DNA of 64,000 bases from the NCBI RefSeq assembly GCF_023630175.1, contig NZ_JALLIN010000016.1:1-64000 (forward strand). Reading direction: 5' to 3'. A model generated the notes under the pieces. The model was not told the DNA's origin. It saw only the letters and a list, made by a program, of their open reading frames with translations, and did no database searches. The translations under genes and the position numbers were made by a program. This document shows positions 55,215-63,318 of this stretch, in pieces (the stretch's first letter is position 1; each line of letters begins with the position of its first letter). This stretch comes from Streptomyces cellostaticus (lineage in GTDB: Bacteria; Actinomycetota; Actinomycetes; Streptomycetales; Streptomycetaceae).

Positions 55215-55706
55215 ATGGGTGAGCTGCAGCAGGTGAAATTCCCGCAGGAGGTCGTCGACGAGTACGCCGCGCTCGGCGTCGACCTGCCCGCACTGTTCTC
55301 CGCGGGCCACCTCGGAACCCGCATGGGCGTGCAGATCCTGGAGGCGTCGGCGGAGCGGGTCGTCGGCACCATGCCCGTCGAGGGCAACACCCAGCCGTAC
55401 GGGCTGCTGCACGGCGGCGCGTCGGCGGTGCTGGCGGAGACCCTGGGCTCGGTCGGCTCCATGCTGCACGGCGGCAGCTCCAAGATCGCGGTCGGCGTCG
55501 ACCTCAACTGCACCCACCACCGCGGCGCCCGCTCGGGGCTGGTGACCGGCGTGGCCACTCCCGTGCACCGGGGGCGCTCCACGGCCACCTACGAGATCGT
55601 CATCAGCGACGAGGAGGGACGCCGGGTCTGCACCGCCCGGCTCACCTGCCTGCTGCGCGACGTCCGCAAGGGCGACGAGGCGCACGTGCCGAACACCGGC
55701 GCCTGA
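55215..55706 (+). CDS. Hotdog-fold thioesterase (PaaI/YdiI-like)
   Basis: 163 aa. The hotdog signature QPYGLLHGGASAVLAETLGSVGS carries the HGG and the catalytic Glu position. KIAVGVDLNCTHHRGARSG and VTGVATPVHRGRSTATYEIVISD complete the fold. It hydrolyses acyl-CoA thioesters, perhaps aryl-CoA species; exact substrate unknown. It follows the FdhF gene with a 48-bp gap on the same strand and may share its transcript. Confidence 0.9.
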   Translation: MGELQQVKFPQEVVDEYAALGVDLPALFSAGHLGTRMGVQILEASAERVVGTMPVEGNTQPYGLLHGGASAVLAETLGSVGSMLHGGSSKIAVGVDLNCTHHRGARSGLVTGVATPVHRGRSTATYEIVISDEEGRRVCTARLTCLLRDVRKGDEAHVPNTGA

Positions 55707-56534
55707 CCGCCGTCCGGCGGGGCCGCCGAGGTCCCGCCGGCCACCTCCCACCCGTTCCCTCCCCACCCGCGCGACCTGGGACAGCGGCACACGCCGCACC
55801 CGGGACTTGACGCCCCGCCATTTCCCCGCGCAGCGACCTGACGCACCGTCACTCCCCCCCCTGCCCGAGCCCCGGCGCCCCACCCTCGTCCGACGGCTCC
55901 GACATCTGAGGCGGCGTCATCACCGCACCGAAACAGTCGAGTTGACGGACCGAACAGACCCGCGAGCCCGCGTGCACCACCCCCGGACGAAACGGCGCCG
56001 GCGCCGGCGAGCGCGTCCGGATACCGCCGCACCTCCCCTTCGGGGCAAAGGGACACTCTCTCCACAAGATCACCGCAACCCTCCCCGCGGGCGGCGTGCG
56101 GGAAAGCGCCGAAGCCGTCGGACTCCTTTCCTTTGCGGTAACTCTATGTAATAAGCGTGCAATCCAGATTCCCGGTTTCGGCCACCGCGTCCACCCGCCC
56201 CAGGGCCGCGCGACCGCCCAGGAAGTCGCCTGCAGCAACAGAGTCGCGTAATTACCAAAACGGTCGAGACGCCTGAACACGTCGACACGGTCCTGCGGGT
56301 TCTCAGAATGTGGACAGGGCGAATCGACCTCAATTCATGCGTTCCCCCCACGGCGTACCGCTCTGCATTACCTCGTGTCATAACAAGAGCGTCACAGCCT
56401 TGGACAAGCACTCCTCCACGTTGTCCACACACGCTTAGAGTCACGGCCAGTCACCGCTCCATCGGGAGTTCGGTACCGGCGCGGCACCCAATCCCCACCA
56501 CTCGGGGCAAACGTGCCTGCGGAAAGGATCGATT
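55707..56534. other. Long intergenic region upstream of the liv operon
   Basis: 828 bp with no convincing protein gene; the open frame at 55849-56280 on the minus strand looks accidental. GC content falls visibly in the right half (for example TAACTCTATGTAATAAG at 56139-56155 and CGTAATTACCAAAACGG at 56247-56263). It must hold the liv promoter; CTTAGAGTCACGG near 56434 offers a TAGAGT -10-like box without a good -35. The length leaves room for a small RNA or complex regulation. Confidence 0.5.
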
Positions 56535-57758
56535 GTGCGACAGCGTTCTCTGGTGATTCTTACCTCCGTTCTGACCACCGGAGCTCTGACCCTCACCGCC
56601 TGCGGCTCCCGCAATGACGACAGCAAGGGCAGCGACAGCGGCAACGTGACGGTCACGATCGGCGTCGACGCCCCGCTGACCGGCCAGAACTCCGCAACGG
56701 GTCTCGGCATCCAGTACGGCGCCCAGATCGCCGTCGACGACGCCAACAAGAACAAGACCGTCCCCGGCGTCACCTTCAAGATCAAGGCACTGGACGACAA
56801 GGCGATCCCCGCCACCGGCCAGCAGAACGCCTCCCAGCTCGTCGCGGAGAAGGACGTCCTCGGCGTCGTCGGCCCGCTCAACTCCGGCGTGGCCACCCAG
56901 ATGCAGCAGACCCTCGCCTCGGCCAACCTGGTGGAGATCTCCCCCTCCAACACCGCGCCCGAGCTGACCCAGGGCAAGAACTGGCAGACCGACAAGTCCC
57001 GCCCGTTCAAGTCCTACTTCCGCACGGCCACCACCGACGCCCTCCAGGGCGCCTTCGCGGCCGACTACGCGTACAACGGCCTCAAGAAGAAGAAGGCCTT
57101 CGTCGTCGACGACAAGCAGACCTACGGCGCCGGCCTCTCCAAGATCTTCAAGGCGCAGTTCGCCAAGCAGGGCGGCAAGATCGTCGGCACCGACCACGTC
57201 AACACCGGCGACCGCGACTTCTCCACCCTCGCCACCAAGATCAAGAACTCGGGCGCCGACATCCTCTACTACGGCGGCCAGTACGACGAGTCCCAGGTGC
57301 TGACCAAGCAGCTCAAGGACGCCGGCGCCAAGATCCCGCTGTTCGGCGGCGACGGCATGTTCACCCCGACCTACATCAAGACCGCCGGCAAGGCCGCCGA
57401 GGGCGACCTCGTCACCTCCATCGGCGTCCCCGTCGACACCCTGCCCGCCGCCCAGGACTTCGTGGCCGCCTACAAGGCCAAGAAGTACCCCGGCGACTAC
57501 GGCACCTACGGCTCCTACGCCTACGACGCCACCACCGCCATCATCAAGGCCGTCGGCGAGGTCGTGAAGGACGGCAAGGTGCCCTCCGACGCCCGCCAGC
57601 AGGTCGTCGACGCCGTCCAGAAGACCTCCTTCGACGGCATCTCCGGCAAGATCTCGTTCGACGAGTACGGCGACACCACCAACAAGCAGCTGACCGTCTA
57701 CCAGGTCACCAAGGGCGAGTGGAAGTCCGTCAAGAGCGGCGTCGCCAACCCGAAGTAA
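56535..57758 (+). CDS. livK: Branched-chain amino acid ABC transporter, substrate-binding lipoprotein
   Basis: 407 aa. Lipoprotein signal with lipobox LTAC at residues about 19-22 (TGALTLTACGS), so it is anchored outside the membrane. The periplasmic-binding type I fold begins VTVTIGVDAPLTGQNS and includes VLGVVGPLNSGVATQMQQTL and VVDDKQTYGAGLSKIFK, typical of Leu/Ile/Val or amide-binding proteins. Lys/Asp codon use is strongly biased to C-ending codons, suggesting high expression. GTG at 56535 with GGAAAGGA upstream. First gene of a five-gene liv operon; a 109-bp gap separates it from livH. Confidence 0.95.
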   Translation: MRQRSLVILTSVLTTGALTLTACGSRNDDSKGSDSGNVTVTIGVDAPLTGQNSATGLGIQYGAQIAVDDANKNKTVPGVTFKIKALDDKAIPATGQQNASQLVAEKDVLGVVGPLNSGVATQMQQTLASANLVEISPSNTAPELTQGKNWQTDKSRPFKSYFRTATTDALQGAFAADYAYNGLKKKKAFVVDDKQTYGAGLSKIFKAQFAKQGGKIVGTDHVNTGDRDFSTLATKIKNSGADILYYGGQYDESQVLTKQLKDAGAKIPLFGGDGMFTPTYIKTAGKAAEGDLVTSIGVPVDTLPAAQDFVAAYKAKKYPGDYGTYGSYAYDATTAIIKAVGEVVKDGKVPSDARQQVVDAVQKTSFDGISGKISFDEYGDTTNKQLTVYQVTKGEWKSVKSGVANPK

Positions 57759-57867
57759 CCCAGCCCGACACTCCGCACCACCAGGGCCGCGCGGCTCAGA
57801 CCACCGTCACCGCGCGGCCCGCCCTCTACGCACCCCTCGACTCTCCCCACCACATGGAGGCCATGCG

Positions 57868-58797
57868 GTGAACACCCTGCCGCAGCAGCTGGCCAACGGG
57901 CTGTTCCTCGGCTCGATGTACGGGCTGATCGCCATCGGATACACGATGGTGTACGGCATCGTCCAGCTCATCAACTTCGCCCACGGCGAGATCTTCATGA
58001 CCGGAGGCTTCGGCGCACTCACGGTCTACCTCGCCCTGCCGGACGGCATATCCATGTGGATTGCCCTGCCGGCGATGCTCATCGGCGGCGCACTGGTCGC
58101 CGTGCTCATCGCCGTCGGCGCCGAGCGCTTCGCCTACCGCCCCCTGCGCGGCGCACCACGCCTCGCGCCACTCATCACCGCCATCGGACTGTCACTCGCC
58201 CTGCAGCAGGCGGTCTTCAACTGGTACCCCGACGCCAAGTCGGCCCGCGTCTTCCCGCAACTGCCCTTCGGCCCGGTCCACCTCGGCTCCGTGACCGTCC
58301 AGAGCGGCGACGTCTTCCTCATCATCGCCGCCCCGCTGTGCATGGCCGTCCTCGCCTTCTTCGTCCGGCTCTCCCGCACCGGCCGCGCCATGCAGGCCAC
58401 CGCCCAGGACCCGGACACCGCACAGCTCATGGGCATCGACACCAACCGCATCATCGTCATCGCCTTCGCCATCGGCGGCCTCTTCGCCGCCGTCGCCGGC
58501 CTCTCCTACGGCCTCAAGTACGGCTCCGTCTCCTACGACATGGGCTTCATCGCCGGCCTCAAGGCCTTCACCGCGGCCGTCCTCGGCGGCATCGGCAACA
58601 TCTACGGCGCCATGCTCGGCGGCCTCGTCCTCGGCCTCGCCGAAGCCATGGCCACCGCCTACATCGCCGACATCCCCGGCATGCACCAGCTCGGCGGAGG
58701 CGGCTGGGCCTCGGTCTGGGCCTTCGTCCTCCTCATCCTCGTACTCCTCTTCAGACCACAGGGCCTGCTCGGCGAACGCGTCGCGGACAGGGCGTGA
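57868..58797 (+). CDS. livH: Branched-chain amino acid ABC transporter permease LivH
   Basis: 309 aa, about eight transmembrane helices. NGLFLGSMYGLIAIGYTMVY and GIVQLINFAHGEIFMTGGF form the N-terminal family signature. The EAA-like loop is ARVFPQLPFGPVHLGS through RAMQATAQDPDTAQLMGIDT. It forms the channel with LivM. The gene starts GTG at 57868 after a GGAGG and is separated from livM by 5 bp. Confidence 0.95.
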   Translation: MNTLPQQLANGLFLGSMYGLIAIGYTMVYGIVQLINFAHGEIFMTGGFGALTVYLALPDGISMWIALPAMLIGGALVAVLIAVGAERFAYRPLRGAPRLAPLITAIGLSLALQQAVFNWYPDAKSARVFPQLPFGPVHLGSVTVQSGDVFLIIAAPLCMAVLAFFVRLSRTGRAMQATAQDPDTAQLMGIDTNRIIVIAFAIGGLFAAVAGLSYGLKYGSVSYDMGFIAGLKAFTAAVLGGIGNIYGAMLGGLVLGLAEAMATAYIADIPGMHQLGGGGWASVWAFVLLILVLLFRPQGLLGERVADRA

Positions 58798-58802
58798 GCA
58801 CC

Positions 58803-60584
58803 ATGACCGACACCACCACCACCGCACCGGCCACGGCCGCGCACGGGCCCGTCCCGCTGCCGCCCGCCGCCGCCCGCCTCCTCATCGCCACCGGCGCCGT
58901 CGGCACCATCGCCAGCACCTTCATGAGCTGGACCTGGACCTCCGCGTTCCCCGGCGACCTCACCGTCTACGGCTACCCCGCGGGCCTGCAGATCCTCGCC
59001 CTCGTCGCCGGCGCCCTCACCCTGCTGTTCGCCCTCACCCTGTGGAACACCAAGGGCCTGCGCTGGCTCAACCCCGCCGGCGCCACCTCCCCCGTCTTCC
59101 TCACGGCCCTGTCGGCGTTCACCGTCTGCTGGTTCACCGGCATCGCCATCGCCGTCGACCTGAACGGCCTGGTCAACCTCGACCCCGGCGCCTACGTCGC
59201 CATGGCCGCCTCCGCGCTGCCCGTCATCGGCGCCCTCGCCCTGCCCCACCCCGCCCCCGGCACCGGCCTGCGCGGCTACCTCACCAAGCCCTCGCAGCCC
59301 CGCCCCGGCACCGTGTCCCCGCTCATCGAGCGCGGCATCATCACCGCCGGCACCGCCGTCGCCCTCATCGCCTTCACCTACGGCATCGGCATCGACAACG
59401 ACGCGAGCGAGACCTTCATCGGCTTCCTCCTCCTCGTCGTCTTCGCCGCCTGGGGCCTGATGCACACCGGCCTCGTCGACCGCTACGCGACCATGGCCGC
59501 ACGGCACAAGGGCTTCGCCTCGGCGCTCGCCTTCGTCGCCGCGGTCATCTTCCCCTTCACCCAGAGCGACGACCACAACGCCAACGTCGGCGTCAACATC
59601 CTCATCTTCGCCACCGTCGCCCTCGGCCTGAACATCGTCGTCGGCCTCACCGGCCTCCTCGACCTCGGCTACGTCGCCTTCCTCGGCGTCGGCGCCTACG
59701 CCGCGGCCCTCGTGTCCGGCTCCGAATACTCCCGCTTCTCCGGGGTCCACTTCCCCTTCTGGGCCGCCGCCCTCACCGGCATGGCCGCCTCGCTCGTCTT
59801 CGGCGTCCTCATCGGCGCCCCGACCCTGCGACTGCGCGGCGACTACCTGGCCATCGTCACCCTCGGCTTCGGAGAGATCTTCCGCATCACCGTCAACAAC
59901 CTCGACGGCGACTCCGGACCCGACATCACCCGCGGCCCCAACGGCATCACCCAGATCCCCGACCTCGACATCTTCGGATTCAGGTTCGGCGAGGCACACC
60001 AGATCGCCGGATTCACACTCGGCCGGTTCGCCAACTACCTCTTCCTGATGCTCATCGTCACGGCCATCGTCGTACTCGTCTTCACCCGCGCCGCCGACTC
60101 CCGCATCGGCCGCTCCTGGATCGCCATCCGCGAGGACGAGACCGCCGCCACCGCCATGGGCATCAACGGCTTCCGCGTGAAGCTGATCGCCTTCGCCCTC
60201 GGTGCCTCCCTCGCCGGCCTCGCCGGCACCGTGATGGCCCACGTCAACTACAGCGTCAACCCCCAGCCCTACCAGTTCGCCGGCGCCGCCCCGCCCAACT
60301 CGGCCTTCCTCCTCGCCGCCGTCGTCCTCGGCGGCATGGGCACCGTCAGCGGCCCGCTCCTCGGCGCCAGCGTCCTCTACCTGGTCCCCGAGAAGCTCCA
60401 GTTCCTGCAGAACTACGAACTGCTCGCCTTCGGCATCGCGCTGGTCCTGCTGATGCGCTTCCGTCCGGAGGGCATCATCGCCAACCGCCGCCGCCAGCTC
60501 GAGTTCCACGAAATCGACCAACTCGACGTCCCCGAACAGAGAACGCTCGCCGACGAACCGGCCGCCACCAAGGCAGGGGCGTGA
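58803..60584 (+). CDS. livM: Branched-chain amino acid ABC transporter permease LivM (extended)
   Basis: 593 aa, about 170 longer than typical LivM. The C-terminal 400 residues are the LivM permease with GLNIVVGLTGLLDLGYVAFL, LRGDYLAIVTLGFGEIFRIT and the coupling loop SWIAIREDETAATAMGINGF. The N-terminal extension (about residues 1-190) adds several membrane segments of its own (AARLLIATGAVGTIASTFMS, and LTALSAFTVCWFTGIAIAVD), a feature I associate with actinobacterial members. Start ATG at 58803; 6 bp after it ends, livG begins. Confidence 0.93.
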   Translation: MTDTTTTAPATAAHGPVPLPPAAARLLIATGAVGTIASTFMSWTWTSAFPGDLTVYGYPAGLQILALVAGALTLLFALTLWNTKGLRWLNPAGATSPVFLTALSAFTVCWFTGIAIAVDLNGLVNLDPGAYVAMAASALPVIGALALPHPAPGTGLRGYLTKPSQPRPGTVSPLIERGIITAGTAVALIAFTYGIGIDNDASETFIGFLLLVVFAAWGLMHTGLVDRYATMAARHKGFASALAFVAAVIFPFTQSDDHNANVGVNILIFATVALGLNIVVGLTGLLDLGYVAFLGVGAYAAALVSGSEYSRFSGVHFPFWAAALTGMAASLVFGVLIGAPTLRLRGDYLAIVTLGFGEIFRITVNNLDGDSGPDITRGPNGITQIPDLDIFGFRFGEAHQIAGFTLGRFANYLFLMLIVTAIVVLVFTRAADSRIGRSWIAIREDETAATAMGINGFRVKLIAFALGASLAGLAGTVMAHVNYSVNPQPYQFAGAAPPNSAFLLAAVVLGGMGTVSGPLLGASVLYLVPEKLQFLQNYELLAFGIALVLLMRFRPEGIIANRRRQLEFHEIDQLDVPEQRTLADEPAATKAGA

Positions 60585-60590
60585 AGAACC

Positions 60591-61604
60591 ATGACGACAC
60601 CTGTACTCGAAGCCCGTGACGTCACCATGCGCTTCGGCGGCCTCACCGCCGTCCGATCCGTGGACTTCACCGTCAACAGCGGCGAGATCGTCGGCCTGAT
60701 CGGCCCCAACGGCGCCGGCAAGACCACCTTCTTCAACTGCCTCACCGGCCTGTACGTCCCCACCGAGGGCACCGTCGCCTTCAAGGGCAAGGTGATCCCG
60801 CCCAAACCGCACCTGGTCACCCAGGCGGGCATCGCCCGGACCTTCCAGAACATCCGGCTCTTCGCCAACATGACCGTCCTGGAGAACGTCCTCGTCGGCC
60901 GCCACACCCGCACCAAGGAAGGCCTCTGGTCCGCACTCCTGCGCGGCCCCGGCTTCCGCAAGGCCGAGAAGGAGTCCGAGGCCAAGGCCATGGAACTCCT
61001 CGAGTTCGTCGGCCTCGCCGCCAAGCGCGACCACCTCGCCCGCAACCTGCCCTACGGCGAACAGCGCAAGCTGGAGATCGCCCGGGCACTCGCCAGCGAA
61101 CCCGGCCTGCTGCTCCTCGACGAGCCGACGGCCGGCATGAACCCGCAGGAGACCCGGACCACCGAGGAACTGGTCTTCGCCATCCGGGACAAGGGCATCG
61201 CCGTCCTCGTGATCGAGCACGACATGCGCTTCATCTTCAACCTCTGCGACCGCGTCGCCGTCCTCGTCCAGGGCGAGAAGCTCGTCGAAGGCACCTCCGA
61301 CGTCGTCCAGGCCGACGACCGGGTCGTCGCCGCCTATCTCGGCGAACCCTTCGAGGGCGAGCCCGGCCAGGAGGAGGCCGCCGAGGTCGAGGCGGCGGAG
61401 GCCGCCGCCGACGCCACCGCCCCGGCACCGAAGACCGACGCCGCACCCGAGCCCGCGCAGGCCGACACCTCACCCGAGCCCGAGCCCGCGCAGGCCGACA
61501 CCACCGGCGCCGACGACACCGCGCCCGCCGACTCCGGCGCCGGCGGCGACACCGGGAGCGACGGCGCGGAGAGCACCAGCACCACCAAGGGAGAGGCCCA
61601 GTGA
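60591..61604 (+). CDS. livG: Branched-chain amino acid ABC transporter ATPase LivG with acidic tail
   Basis: 337 aa. The ATPase core is residues 1-255: Walker A GPNGAGKTTFFNCL, the LivG-typical GIARTFQNIRLFANMTVLEN, signature LPYGEQRKLEIARALASEPG and Walker B LLLLDEPTAGMNP. The last about 80 residues are an acidic Ala/Pro/Glu/Asp/Thr extension with a near-repeat (PEPAQADTS then EPAQADTTG), absent from ordinary LivG. ATG at 60591. The 3' end overlaps livF (GTGA). Confidence 0.94.
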   Translation: MTTPVLEARDVTMRFGGLTAVRSVDFTVNSGEIVGLIGPNGAGKTTFFNCLTGLYVPTEGTVAFKGKVIPPKPHLVTQAGIARTFQNIRLFANMTVLENVLVGRHTRTKEGLWSALLRGPGFRKAEKESEAKAMELLEFVGLAAKRDHLARNLPYGEQRKLEIARALASEPGLLLLDEPTAGMNPQETRTTEELVFAIRDKGIAVLVIEHDMRFIFNLCDRVAVLVQGEKLVEGTSDVVQADDRVVAAYLGEPFEGEPGQEEAAEVEAAEAAADATAPAPKTDAAPEPAQADTSPEPEPAQADTTGADDTAPADSGAGGDTGSDGAESTSTTKGEAQ

Positions 61605-62317
61605 CCGCACTGCTGGAGGTCGAGGACCTCAGGGTCGCCTACGGCAAGATCGAAGCCGTCAAGGGCATCTCGTTCAGCGTCGAGGCCGGCCAGGTCGTCA
61701 CCCTCATCGGCACCAACGGCGCCGGCAAGACGACCACCCTGCGCACCCTCTCCGGACTGCTCAAGCCCAGCTCCGGAAGGATCCTCTTCGACGGCAAGCC
61801 ACTCACCGGCGTCCCGGCGCACAAGATCGTCTCCCTCGGACTCGCCCACTCCCCCGAGGGCCGGCACATCTTCCCGCGCCTCAGCATCGCCGAGAACCTC
61901 CAGCTCGGCGCCTTCCTCCGCAAGGACAAGGAAGGCATCGAGAAGGACATCCAGCGCGCCTACGACCTCTTCCCCATCCTCGGGGAGCGCAGGAAGCAGG
62001 CCGCCGGCACCCTCTCCGGCGGTGAGCAGCAGATGCTCGCCATGGGCCGGGCCCTGATGTCCCAGCCCAAGCTGCTGATGCTCGACGAACCCTCCATGGG
62101 CCTCTCGCCGATCATGATGCAGAAGATCATGGCGACGATCGTCGAGCTGAAGGCCTCGGGCACGACGATCCTGCTCGTCGAGCAGAACGCCCAGGCGGCG
62201 CTCTCACTCGCCGACCAGGGCCACGTCATGGAGGTCGGCAGCATCGTCCTCTCCGGCTCCGGACAGGACCTGCTGCACGACGAGTCCGTGCGCAAGGCGT
62301 ACCTCGGCGAGGACTGA
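61601..62317 (+). CDS. livF: Branched-chain amino acid ABC transporter ATPase LivF
   Basis: 238 aa, normal length. Walker A is GTNGAGKTTTLRTLSG, signature TLSGGEQQMLAMGRALMSQ, Walker B LLMLDEPSMGLSP, and the switch His region ILLVEQNAQAALSLADQGHV. GTG start overlaps the livG TGA (GTGA), so translation is coupled. It forms the ATPase heterodimer with LivG. A strong terminator follows 24 bp after the stop. Confidence 0.96.
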   Translation: MTALLEVEDLRVAYGKIEAVKGISFSVEAGQVVTLIGTNGAGKTTTLRTLSGLLKPSSGRILFDGKPLTGVPAHKIVSLGLAHSPEGRHIFPRLSIAENLQLGAFLRKDKEGIEKDIQRAYDLFPILGERRKQAAGTLSGGEQQMLAMGRALMSQPKLLMLDEPSMGLSPIMMQKIMATIVELKASGTTILLVEQNAQAALSLADQGHVMEVGSIVLSGSGQDLLHDESVRKAYLGED

Positions 62318-62340
62318 CCGCCCCGGACGCCCGGCACGAC

Positions 62341-62376
62341 GAGGCCCGCGCCCCCTTCCCCGGGGGCGCGGGCCTC
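62341..62376. terminator. Bidirectional terminator between livF and pdtaR
   Basis: Perfect 15-bp stem GAGGCCCGCGCCCCC with GGGGGCGCGGGCCTC and a 6-nt loop, between convergent livF and the ANTAR regulator. Confidence 0.9.
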
Positions 62377-62394
62377 GTCCTGTGCGTGGGGGCC

Positions 62395-63054
62395 TCAGCC
62401 CTTCTTCGCGGACTTCTTCTCGTCGTTGTCCGCGATGACCGCCTCGGCGACCTGCTGCATCGACAGACGCCGGTCCATCGAGGTCTTCTGGATCCAGCGG
62501 AAGGCGGCCGGTTCGGTCAGCCCGTACTCCGTCTGCAGGACGGACTTCGCCCGGTCCACCAGCTTGCGCGTCTCCAGCCGCTGGGTGAGGTCCGCGACCT
62601 CCTTCTCCAGCTCCCGCAGCTCGGTGAAGCGGGACACCGCCATCTCGATCGCCGGGACGACGTCGCTCTTGCTGAACGGCTTGACCAGATAGGCCATGGC
62701 ACCGGCGTCCCGGGCCCGCTCCACCAGGTCGCGCTGCGAGAACGCGGTGAGCATCAGCACCGGGGCGATGGACTCCTCGGCGATCTTCTCGGCCGCGGAG
62801 ATGCCGTCCAGCTTGGGCATCTTCACATCGAGGATGACCAGGTCCGGGCGGTGCTCGCGGGCCAGTTCGACGGCCTGCTCGCCGTCCCCGGCCTCGCCGA
62901 CGACGGTGTACCCCTCCTCCTCCAGCATCTCCTTCAGGTCGAGCCGGATCAGGGCCTCGTCCTCGGCGATGACGACACGGGTCGTCAGCGGAGGCACGTG
63001 CGACTTGTCGTCGTCAGGCACGTCTACGGGCTGGGGCGACTCGGGGGCGGTCAC
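62395..63054 (-). CDS. pdtaR: ANTAR-domain response regulator (PdtaR-like)
   Basis: 219 aa. The receiver domain (about 24-140) has acidic pocket EDE at 31-33, phospho-acceptor D76 in VILDVKMPKLDG, Thr in LMLTAFSQ and Lys in YLVKPF. The ANTAR RNA-binding domain follows (about 150-205: LETRKLVDRAKSVLQTEYGL then WIQKTSMDRRLSMQQVAEAV). It acts by binding dual-hairpin RNAs to prevent transcription termination; in mycobacteria the partner histidine kinase is PdtaS, not present in the window. GTG start at 63054. Symbol by family resemblance. Confidence 0.92.
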   Translation of the reverse strand: MTAPESPQPVDVPDDDKSHVPPLTTRVVIAEDEALIRLDLKEMLEEEGYTVVGEAGDGEQAVELAREHRPDLVILDVKMPKLDGISAAEKIAEESIAPVLMLTAFSQRDLVERARDAGAMAYLVKPFSKSDVVPAIEMAVSRFTELRELEKEVADLTQRLETRKLVDRAKSVLQTEYGLTEPAAFRWIQKTSMDRRLSMQQVAEAVIADNDEKKSAKKG

Positions 63055-63154
63055 TCGGGCGCTCCTCGTTCCGGGGCGGGCAGGTGTTGCTGCCTATGCA
63101 GCCTACCTAGCGGCGGCGAGCCCGGCGCACCCGGTACACTCACCGCAGTGCCCG

Positions 63155-63237
63155 GCCGGGTTGGTGGAACGGCATACACGGAGGTCTCAAACACCTCTGC
63201 CCGAAAGGGCTTGCGGGTTCGAATCCCGCACCCGGCA
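63155..63237 (+). tRNA. tRNA-Leu (anticodon CAA)
   Basis: 83-nt class II tRNA. The acceptor stem is GCCGGGT (63155-63161) with ACCCGGC (63230-63236). The anticodon arm GAGGT-CTCAAAC-ACCTC gives anticodon CAA, reading UUG. The long variable arm GCCCGAAAGGGC and the T arm GCGGG-TTCGAAT-CCCGC are intact. The 3' CCA is not encoded (ACC-G follows). A -10-like TACACT lies at 63135-63140. Confidence 0.97.
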
Positions 63238-63242
63238 CCGTG

Positions 63243-63280
63243 AAAGCGGAGGATCACATTCGCGTGATCCTCCGCTTTTT
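63243..63280 (+). terminator. Rho-independent terminator after tRNA-Leu
   Basis: Perfect 15-bp stem (AAAGCGGAGGATCAC with GTGATCCTCCGCTTT), 6-nt loop and a T5 tract ending at 63280. It begins 5 nt after the tRNA, the usual position for tRNA termination in Streptomyces. Confidence 0.95.
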
Positions 63281-63318
63281 GCTGCGTGTCGTGACACGCG
63301 GTCACGCACCGTGTCCAC

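Noticed and set aside
55849..56280. 143-residue minus-strand frame before the liv operon
   Set aside because: No ribosome site, odd composition (many Trp/Cys/Arg) and no recognisable family.
58659..61220. 853-residue minus-strand open frame across livM and livG
   Set aside because: Glu/Gly/Asp-rich antisense shadow of highly biased liv genes.
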